Below are positions 6,605 through 11,075 of a DNA stretch of 11,075 bases, one piece after another; positions within the stretch are counted from its first letter, which is position 1, and every line of letters starts with the position of its first letter. Made by a program: the position numbers and the translations under genes. The notes under the pieces were generated by a model. It was not told the DNA's origin. It ran no database searches and saw only the letters and a list, made by a program, of their open reading frames with translations. The DNA comes from Candidatus Limivicinus faecipullorum. GTDB taxonomy: Bacteria > Bacillota > Clostridia > Oscillospirales > Oscillospiraceae. Location: NCBI GenBank assembly GCA_018711755.1, contig DVHY01000172.1, positions 1 to 11,075 on the forward strand. Reading direction: 5' to 3'.

Positions 6605-6625
6605 CAAAAAAGCCCGGAGAAAAAG

Positions 6626-6662
6626 GAAAAAAATTTCCCCGCAGCCCTTGCCGCGGGGAAAT
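6626..6662 (-). terminator. Intrinsic terminator of the amino-sugar operon
   Basis: On the minus strand, ATTTCCCCGC and GCGGGGAAAT form a perfect 10-bp stem (plus 6633-6642 and 6653-6662) with a 10-base loop, followed directly by TTTTTT. It lies 12 bases after the stop of the last gene of the operon. Confidence 0.92.
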
Positions 6663-6674
6663 CCGGCTCTATCT

Positions 6675-7337
6675 TTACTTCTTGCGGACTATATTGTCCT
6701 TATCCTTATATATGCTGTCGGGAGGGATGACGCCCCGGACGCAGGAGGTGGGATAGATATTGGAATTGCGGCCCACCACGGTGCCGGGATTGAGGACGCT
6801 GTTGCAGCCCACTTCCACGCAGTCTCCCAGCATGGCGCCGAACTTCTTGCGGCCGGTGGCTATAGGGCCTGCCGGGTCCTTAACCACCACCAGGGTCTTG
6901 TCGCTCTTCACGTTGCTGGTGATGGAGCCGGCGCCCATGTGGGCCTTGTAGCCCAGCACCGAGTCGCCCACATAGTTGTAGTGGGGAGTCTGGACATTGT
7001 CAAAAAGCACCACGTTTTTCAGCTCCACAGAGTTGCCCACCACGGCGTTCTTGCCCACAATGGCGCTGCCCCGGATGAAGGCGCAGTGGCGCACCTCGGC
7101 GCCGTGGTCTATGATGCAGGGGGCACCCAGATAGGCGGAGGGGAAGACTTTGGCGTCCTTGGCCACCCACACGCCCTCACTGGGGTTGTCGTACTCCTCA
7201 GGGCTGAGGGTGGGGCCCAGCTTCAATATGAAGCTCTTTATCTCGTCCAGCACCTCCCAGGGATAGGTCTTGCCCTCAAAAAGCTCCTTTGCTATGGTCT
7301 TATCCAAATCAAAGAGTTCTTTTATCTCCGTCATCAT
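6675..7337 (-). CDS. Left-handed beta-helix protein resembling the GlmU acetyltransferase domain
   Basis: A 220-residue protein made mostly of hexapeptide repeats (from about residue 56: VWVAKDAKVFPSAYLG, AVVGNSVELKNVVL, VEVGCNSVLNPGTVVG), the left-handed beta-helix fold of trimeric acyltransferases. Residues 118-125 (PHYNYVGD) and 135-138 (GAGS) correspond to the GlmU region around its catalytic histidine, making H119 the likely base. Unlike GlmU, it has no nucleotidyltransferase domain (no N-terminal GxGTRM-type motif); instead a helical stretch of about 50 residues precedes the helix. Coming directly after glmM, it may acetylate glucosamine-1-phosphate using acetyl-CoA. This is inference, as acceptors in this superfamily vary. 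Databases often label such proteins UDP-GlcNAc pyrophosphorylase, which the sequence does not support. Its ATG overlaps the glmM stop by 4 bases (ATGA), and AGGTG lies just upstream. A second ATG follows immediately at 7334. Confidence 0.85.
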   Translation of the reverse strand: MMTEIKELFDLDKTIAKELFEGKTYPWEVLDEIKSFILKLGPTLSPEEYDNPSEGVWVAKDAKVFPSAYLGAPCIIDHGAEVRHCAFIRGSAIVGKNAVVGNSVELKNVVLFDNVQTPHYNYVGDSVLGYKAHMGAGSITSNVKSDKTLVVVKDPAGPIATGRKKFGAMLGDCVEVGCNSVLNPGTVVGRNSNIYPTSCVRGVIPPDSIYKDKDNIVRKK

Positions 7338-8683
7338 TTCACCTTTATCAGCTTTCCCGCCGCAGCCATGGCGGCGATAATCTCATCCACCTTCTCCTCG
7401 CAGAGCTCGTCGCTGGTGGCCTCCACCATTACCCGGAGCAGGGGCTCGGTGCCGCTCTTTCTCAGCACCACACGGCCCTCGTCCCCCAGGTCCGCCTCCA
7501 CCTTCTTCACGGCGGCCTTTACCTCATCGCAGTTCAAAGTCTCGTCCTTGTCGGTGACCACCACGTTCTTCAGCTTCTGGGGATACATGGTCATGCCGGA
7601 AGCCAGCACGGAGAGAGGCTCCTTGGTCTCGGTGATACACTCCATCACCTTTATGGCCGTGAGCAGGCCGTCGCCGGTGTTGGCGTGAAGGCCGAAAATG
7701 ATGTGGCCGGACTGCTCTCCGCCGATGATGTGGCCGTTCTGGCGCATGTTCTCCGCCACGTACTTGTCGCCCACGGCGGTCTTCTCATAGCCTATGCCCA
7801 GGCTGTCCAGAGCCTTGTAAAGGCCCATGTTGGACATGATGGTGGTGACCACCTTGGAGTCTCCCAGCATGCCCTTGTCCTGCATGTACTTTGCGCAGAC
7901 ATACATGATATGGTCGCCGTTTATCACATTGCCCTTCTCGTCCACGGCCAGGCAGCGGTCGGCGTCCCCATCGAAAGCGAAGCCCACATCCAGGCCGTTG
8001 TCCAGCACGAACTTCTGCAGCTGACCGATGTGGGTGGAGCCGCAGTCCACATTGATGTTCAACCCGTCGGGCCGATTGGAGATCACATAGGTGTCGGCCC
8101 CCAGAGCGTCAAAGACACTCTTGGCCATCTGCCAGGTGCTGCCGTTGGCGCAGTCCAGGCCGATCTTGAAGTTCTTGTAGGAGCGGGTGGCCAGAGAGAT
8201 GAGATAGCCTATGTAGCGGTTGCGCCCGGCTGAGTAGTCCACGGTGCGGCCTATGGCGTCCCGCTGGGCGTAGGGCAGGCTCCCGTCGGAGTCCAGATAC
8301 TCCTCGACGCCTTCCAGCAGGCTCTCCTCCATCTTCTCCCCGTCACCGTTGATGAGCTTTATGCCGTTGTCGTGATAGGGGTTGTGGCTGGCGGAGATCA
8401 TGATGCCGCAGTCAAAATCGTCGGCTCTGGCGATGTAGGATACGCTGGGGGTGCTGGTCACATGGAGCAGGTAGGCGTCCGCCCCGGAGGCGGTGAGCCC
8501 GGCGCAGAGGGCCGACTCGAACATGTAGCTGGAGCGGCGGGTGTCCTTGCCAATGACCACCTTGGCCTTGTGGTCCCGGCTGTAGTACCAGCCCAGATAG
8601 CGGCCTATCTTGAAGGCGTGGTCCACAGTCAGATCGGCATTGGCTTCTCCTCTGAAGCCGTCGGTTCCGAAATATTTACCCAA
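7334..8683 (-). CDS. glmM: Phosphoglucosamine mutase
   Basis: Converts glucosamine-6-phosphate to glucosamine-1-phosphate in the cytoplasm, an essential step toward UDP-GlcNAc and peptidoglycan. It is 449 residues long, the usual size. It starts with the typical MGKYFGTDGFRGEAN. The active-site loop SASHNPYHDNGIKL has the phospho-acceptor serine S99. The magnesium site DGDADR is at 238-243, the sugar-binding GEQSGH at 322-327, and the C-terminal phosphate-binding loop RKSGTEPLLRVMVE is present. These features favour GlmM over phosphoglucomutase or phosphomannomutase. The start codon is TTG (plus 8681-8683), supported by GGGAGGG 7 bases upstream and by the conserved N-terminus; no ATG or GTG fits. 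It lies 15 bases after the NagB-like gene and overlaps the next gene by 4 bases, so the three form one operon. Confidence 0.97.
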   Translation of the reverse strand: MGKYFGTDGFRGEANADLTVDHAFKIGRYLGWYYSRDHKAKVVIGKDTRRSSYMFESALCAGLTASGADAYLLHVTSTPSVSYIARADDFDCGIMISASHNPYHDNGIKLINGDGEKMEESLLEGVEEYLDSDGSLPYAQRDAIGRTVDYSAGRNRYIGYLISLATRSYKNFKIGLDCANGSTWQMAKSVFDALGADTYVISNRPDGLNINVDCGSTHIGQLQKFVLDNGLDVGFAFDGDADRCLAVDEKGNVINGDHIMYVCAKYMQDKGMLGDSKVVTTIMSNMGLYKALDSLGIGYEKTAVGDKYVAENMRQNGHIIGGEQSGHIIFGLHANTGDGLLTAIKVMECITETKEPLSVLASGMTMYPQKLKNVVVTDKDETLNCDEVKAAVKKVEADLGDEGRVVLRKSGTEPLLRVMVEATSDELCEEKVDEIIAAMAAAGKLIKVK

Positions 8684-8698
8684 AAAGATTCCCTCCCG

Positions 8699-9388
8699 TT
8701 AAAGTTTTGCGGCCGCCGCCGGGTCTGCGCAGACGGTGACCTCCAGGGGTATTTGCAGGAAGGCAGCGGGGATATAGCTGTCCGTCCTGCCGTATATCAT
8801 CTTAAAAACCGCATCCGCCTTCTCCGGCCCGGAGGCCAGGAGAAAGATCTCGCGGGATGAAACAATGGTCTTGATGCCCATGGTCAGGGCATACTCGGTG
8901 AGATGCCGCTCTCCGCCGCTGTACTGGCGATGGGTGGCGTCGGTGAGTTTCTGGATATGGGTGAGGCTGTCAAAGGCCGTGGCGGGCTCGTTGTAGCCTA
9001 TGTGGCCGTTGATGCCTATGCCCAGGATGCACAGGTCTATGCCCCCGGCGGCCTCTATCAGCCCGTCATACTTCTCCGGCTCCTGCTCCCGGGGCACAAA
9101 GAAGTTCCCCTCCGGCAGGTCTGTGTGGTCTATGAGCTGCCTTTTCAATATGCTGCGGCAGCTGTCCGCCTCTTCGCCCCCCACATACTCGGTAACGGCA
9201 AAGATCTTCGCCTCCCTGAAGCTCAGCTCACCCCGGCGGCACATGTCCCCCAGAAGGGCATAGAGCCCCTCCGTGGTGCGCCCGGCGGTGAGGGCCAGGA
9301 CCGACCCAGGCTTCTCCTTTAAAAGCTGCCGCACTTTTTCAGCGCAGATCTTTTCCATCTCCGGCAGTTCTTTTATTAGGGTTTTCAC
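8699..9388 (-). CDS. NagB-like glucosamine-6-phosphate deaminase/isomerase family protein, altered active site
   Basis: A 229-residue member of the NagB/6-phosphogluconolactonase superfamily, slightly shorter than B. subtilis NagB (about 240 residues). Family landmarks are LTAGRTTEGLYALL (the sugar-phosphate loop, normally GGTPxGxY), VTEYVGGEEADSCRS (normally the DEYxGL stretch), GIGINGHIGYNEP (N127, H129, E134) and ALTMGIKTIVSSREIFLLASG. Histidine 129 and glutamate 134 are kept. The aspartate equivalent to E. coli D72 is threonine (T66), and the phosphate loop is also changed (AGRTTEG). The NGH at 126-129 region is normal for Firmicutes NagB. It may still make or use glucosamine-6-phosphate, the substrate of the next gene product GlmM, or act on a related sugar. 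It starts with GTG (plus 9386-9388), preceded by AGGTGA. It is the first gene of the operon. Confidence 0.82.
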   Translation of the reverse strand: MKTLIKELPEMEKICAEKVRQLLKEKPGSVLALTAGRTTEGLYALLGDMCRRGELSFREAKIFAVTEYVGGEEADSCRSILKRQLIDHTDLPEGNFFVPREQEPEKYDGLIEAAGGIDLCILGIGINGHIGYNEPATAFDSLTHIQKLTDATHRQYSGGERHLTEYALTMGIKTIVSSREIFLLASGPEKADAVFKMIYGRTDSYIPAAFLQIPLEVTVCADPAAAAKL

Positions 9389-9450
9389 AATATCACCTGC
9401 TATTACAGATTTTTTTGGGCATGATAAAGACTATGGCTATAATGATTATA
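9389..9450. promoter_or_regulatory. Divergent control region between the NagB-like gene and the DUF421 gene
   Basis: Only 32 bases separate the two divergent start codons, so at least one promoter must overlap coding sequence. A palindrome, TATAAT-G-ATTATA (9438-9450), inside the first codons of the DUF421 gene gives a minus-strand TATAAT at 9445-9450 that could serve the amino-sugar operon, but the matching -35 position (GAAAAA) is poor. No convincing plus-strand promoter was seen; TATTAC at 9401-9406 is a weak -10 candidate. Confidence 0.3.
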
Positions 9451-10113
9451 CGTACGATAATAGTATATTTTTCCCTGCTGATAACCATGCGTCTTCTGGG
9501 CAAAAGGCAGCTGGGAGAGATGGAGCTGTCGGAATTTATCCTGGCGGCCCTGATAGCCGATCTGGCCTCCCTGCCCCTGCAGGATCTGGGCATTCCCATG
9601 ATAAACGGCCTGGTGCCCATCATGGTGCTCTTCTGCTGCGAGCTGCTTATCGCAGGCCTGTCCATGAAGAACGTGCGCCTTCGCTCCTTCTTCTCCGGCA
9701 AGCCCAGCCTGCTGATAGTGCGGGGCAAGATCTGTCAGGACGAGATGCACCGCAACCGCTTCACCCCCGACGAGCTGATGCAGGAGCTGCGTAACCAGGG
9801 CATCCTGGACATAAGCTCCGTGGAATTCGCGGTGCTGGAGACAGACGGGAAACTGAACGTGGTGCCCTTTGCCGCAAAATGTCCAGCCACGGCGGAGCAG
9901 CTGGGTCTGAACGTCTCCGACGAGGGCTATCCCTTCATAGTCATAAACAACGGCCGGGTGCTCCAGGCCAACCTGAAACACTTGGGCCGGGATATGAACT
10001 GGCTGCAAAAGCAGCTCAAACAGCAGGGGCTCAGCTCGCCGTCCCAGGTCTTTCTCATGACCGCCGACAGCGCAGGCCGTATCTATCTTGCGGAAAGGGA
10101 GGATAAAGTATGA
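9421..10113 (+). CDS. DUF421 (YetF/YrbG-type) membrane protein
   Basis: A 230-residue protein of the DUF421 family. Three hydrophobic segments at about residues 5-23, 36-51 and 60-80 anchor it, with the conserved RLLGKRQLGEMELSEFI between the first two. The soluble part carries the family pattern LLIVRGKI, then NRFTPDELMQELRNQGI and SSVEFAVLETDGKLNV. A second similar beta unit follows at YPFIVINNGRVLQANL. Members in Bacillus are inner-membrane proteins, some linked to spores; the biochemical role is not settled. The ATG at 9421 gives the usual N-terminus length, but there is no good Shine-Dalgarno before it (TTTTTTTGGGC). A TTG at 9415 and an ATG at 9433 are alternatives. The end overlaps the DUF4363 gene by 4 bases, a pairing known in Clostridia. 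Confidence 0.92.
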   Translation: MIKTMAIMIIRTIIVYFSLLITMRLLGKRQLGEMELSEFILAALIADLASLPLQDLGIPMINGLVPIMVLFCCELLIAGLSMKNVRLRSFFSGKPSLLIVRGKICQDEMHRNRFTPDELMQELRNQGILDISSVEFAVLETDGKLNVVPFAAKCPATAEQLGLNVSDEGYPFIVINNGRVLQANLKHLGRDMNWLQKQLKQQGLSSPSQVFLMTADSAGRIYLAEREDKV

Positions 10114-10490
10114 GCCGGGAAATCGCTGCCGCCTTTCTGCTCCTGCTGCTCATGGCAGGAGCCTGGTGGAACATCTCCGCAGTCGACCGGCTATCCGGCG
10201 ATATGCTGGAGCAGCTGGAGCTGTCCCGGCAGGCGGCGGAGGAGGGCGACGCCTCCCGGGCCCTGGAGGAGCTGGACCTGGCCCTGGAGCGCTGGCTCAA
10301 AGCCGACAGCTACACCCATATCTTCATCCGCCACTCGGAGATAGACTCCACCGCCGACGCCTTCTATGAGCTGAGAGAAGTCCTGCTGGCAGAGGAGCTG
10401 GAGGGCTGCGACGCGGCTTACGGGAAGCTGCGCTACCATATAATAAGCATACAGGAGATGGAGCACCCCAGGCTGGGCAGTATACTTTGA
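10110..10490 (+). CDS. DUF4363 protein, partner of DUF421
   Basis: A 126-residue protein with one N-terminal transmembrane segment (about residues 4-20, AAAFLLLLLMAGAWW). The rest is alpha-helical and acidic (SRQAAEEGDASRALEELDLALERWL, and FYELREVLLAEELEGCDAAY). It probably lies outside the membrane as a helical hairpin. This matches the DUF4363 family, which is regularly encoded right after DUF421 genes in spore-forming Clostridia. Here the start overlaps the DUF421 stop by 4 bases (ATGA), indicating coupled translation and probably a membrane complex. The function is unknown. An uncleaved anchor seems more likely than a cleaved signal, as there is no clear signal-peptidase site. Confidence 0.85.
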   Translation: MSREIAAAFLLLLLMAGAWWNISAVDRLSGDMLEQLELSRQAAEEGDASRALEELDLALERWLKADSYTHIFIRHSEIDSTADAFYELREVLLAEELEGCDAAYGKLRYHIISIQEMEHPRLGSIL

Positions 10491-10496
10491 GGGCCC

Positions 10497-10952
10497 TTAT
10501 TTGTCCTGCAGGAGCTTGGACAGCTCCTCCATGAAGGTGTTTATATCCTTGAAGCTGCGGTAGACCGAGGCAAAGCGCACATAGGCCACCTCGTCTATCT
10601 CCTTGAGGCGGGACATCACCATCTCCCCTATGTCCACGGTGCTTATCTCCCGCTCCAGATTGCTCTGGAGCTCCTGCTCTATATCGTCGGCTATGGCCTC
10701 CAGCTGGGCAAGAGTTACGGGCCTCTTCTCGCAGGCCCGGACCATGCCGTTTATCAGCTTAACTTTGTCAAAGGTCTGGCGGCTGCCGTCTCTTTTCACC
10801 ACCACCAAAGGCAGCCTCTCTATTATCTCATAGGTAGTGAAACGCTTCTGGCAGGCCAGGCACTCCCGGCGGCGGCGGATGGTGGCTCCCTCCTCGGCGG
10901 GCCTGGAGTCAATCACCCGGCTCTCGGAGTATCCGCAAAAGGGACATTTCAT
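10497..10952 (-). CDS. nrdR: Transcriptional repressor NrdR
   Basis: A 151-residue repressor of ribonucleotide reductase genes, which binds ATP/dATP and NrdR boxes. The N-terminal zinc ribbon has CPFC (C3, C6) and CLAC (C31, C34) with the intervening SRVIDSRPAEEG and IRRRREC, followed by KRFTTYE. The ATP-cone starts at about residue 48 (LVVVKRDGSRQTFDKVKLINGM) and runs to VYRSFKDINTF. The length is typical. The start is placed at 10952 because the conserved N-terminus is MKCPFCG; an ATG at 10979 would add nine residues that overlap the GGGGAG Shine-Dalgarno. No target nrd genes are in the window. The gene converges with the DUF4363 gene with only 6 bases between the stops. Confidence 0.97.
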   Translation of the reverse strand: MKCPFCGYSESRVIDSRPAEEGATIRRRRECLACQKRFTTYEIIERLPLVVVKRDGSRQTFDKVKLINGMVRACEKRPVTLAQLEAIADDIEQELQSNLEREISTVDIGEMVMSRLKEIDEVAYVRFASVYRSFKDINTFMEELSKLLQDK

Positions 10953-10999
10953 ATTCCTTATCTCTCCCCTGAATAGCATTATGTAGACTTAACGGATGT

Positions 11000-11008
11000 A
11001 TTGTATCA
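11000..11008 (-). promoter_or_regulatory. Candidate extended -10 promoter of nrdR
   Basis: On the minus strand, TGATACAAT (plus 11000-11008) is an extended -10 element, TGn plus TACAAT. It would start transcription near 10993 and give a leader of about 40 bases before nrdR. No good -35 is present at 17 bp, as expected for extended -10 promoters. Sequence beyond 11040 is AT-rich and shows no gene. Confidence 0.5.
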
Positions 11009-11075
11009 CAGCTGGGCCTACAGCGCCATACAAAATATTGCCAATTATGAGTTTATATATTAATTAATTTTCACA

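Noticed and set aside
7289..8233. Plus-strand frame opposite glmM (also 6648-7688)
   Set aside because: GlmM has all catalytic motifs on the minus strand; the opposite frames have none.
9002..9019. Asn in place of Asp in the GIGxNGH motif of the NagB-like protein as evidence of inactivity
   Set aside because: Firmicutes NagB proteins, such as that of B. subtilis, normally have NGH here, so this is not unusual. The Thr in the DEY motif is the real difference.
10953..10979. Upstream ATG at 10979 as the nrdR start
   Set aside because: The conserved NrdR N-terminus begins MKCPFCG at 10952, and the extra codons overlap the ribosome-binding sequence.
1..11075. Mobile element, CRISPR array, toxin-antitoxin or phage defence system
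   Set aside because: No transposase, integrase, terminal repeats or spaced repeat array was seen. The XRE/membrane pair does not resemble a known toxin-antitoxin pair, and the paired 20-bp repeats are only two copies in a promoter.

Overview
The window looks like chromosomal DNA of a GC-rich member of the Clostridia (Oscillospirales/Ruminococcaceae-like). This is inferred from a T-box-controlled pheS, Firmicutes-type promoters and Shine-Dalgarno sites, a DUF421/DUF4363 pair, and proteins that read as clostridial versions of NagB, GlmM, Alr and NrdR. No rRNA, tRNA, insertion sequence, CRISPR array or integrase was found. Most of the window is ordinary housekeeping sequence, with a few poorly characterised proteins among it.

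Layout, left to right. (1) The minus-strand pheS (positions 1-899) runs off the left edge. Its leader is a T-box riboswitch (914-1140) with an intrinsic terminator. (2) A near-consensus promoter back to back with the pheS promoter drives a plus-strand pair: a lipoprotein of unknown function (1269-1877) and alanine racemase alr (1882-3006), followed by a terminator. (3) A small plus-strand module encodes an XRE-type regulator (3173-3376) and a four-helix membrane protein (3373-3813). Two near-identical 20-bp repeats sit in its promoter. (4) A strong bidirectional terminator (3854-3893) separates this from a large minus-strand gene (3923-6502). Its product joins a KaiC-like domain without a P-loop to a PEP-synthase-type ATP-grasp domain, but lacks the phosphohistidine and PEP/pyruvate domains. 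(5) A minus-strand amino-sugar operon (9388 down to 6675) encodes a NagB-like protein with a changed active site, phosphoglucosamine mutase GlmM, and a stand-alone left-handed beta-helix protein resembling the acetyltransferase half of GlmU. (6) A plus-strand DUF421-DUF4363 pair (9421-10490) diverges from that operon. (7) The minus-strand nrdR (10497-10952) ends convergently with the pair, and its promoter region lies near the right edge.

Functional themes are cell-wall precursor supply (D-alanine from Alr; glucosamine-6-phosphate to glucosamine-1-phosphate and probably N-acetylglucosamine-1-phosphate from the glm operon), Phe-tRNA charging under tRNA control, and repression of ribonucleotide reductase genes by NrdR. 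The parts most worth attention are the KaiC-like/ATP-grasp protein, the divergent NagB-like enzyme beside glmM and the orphan GlmU-like protein, and the XRE/membrane-protein module with its paired operator-like repeats.
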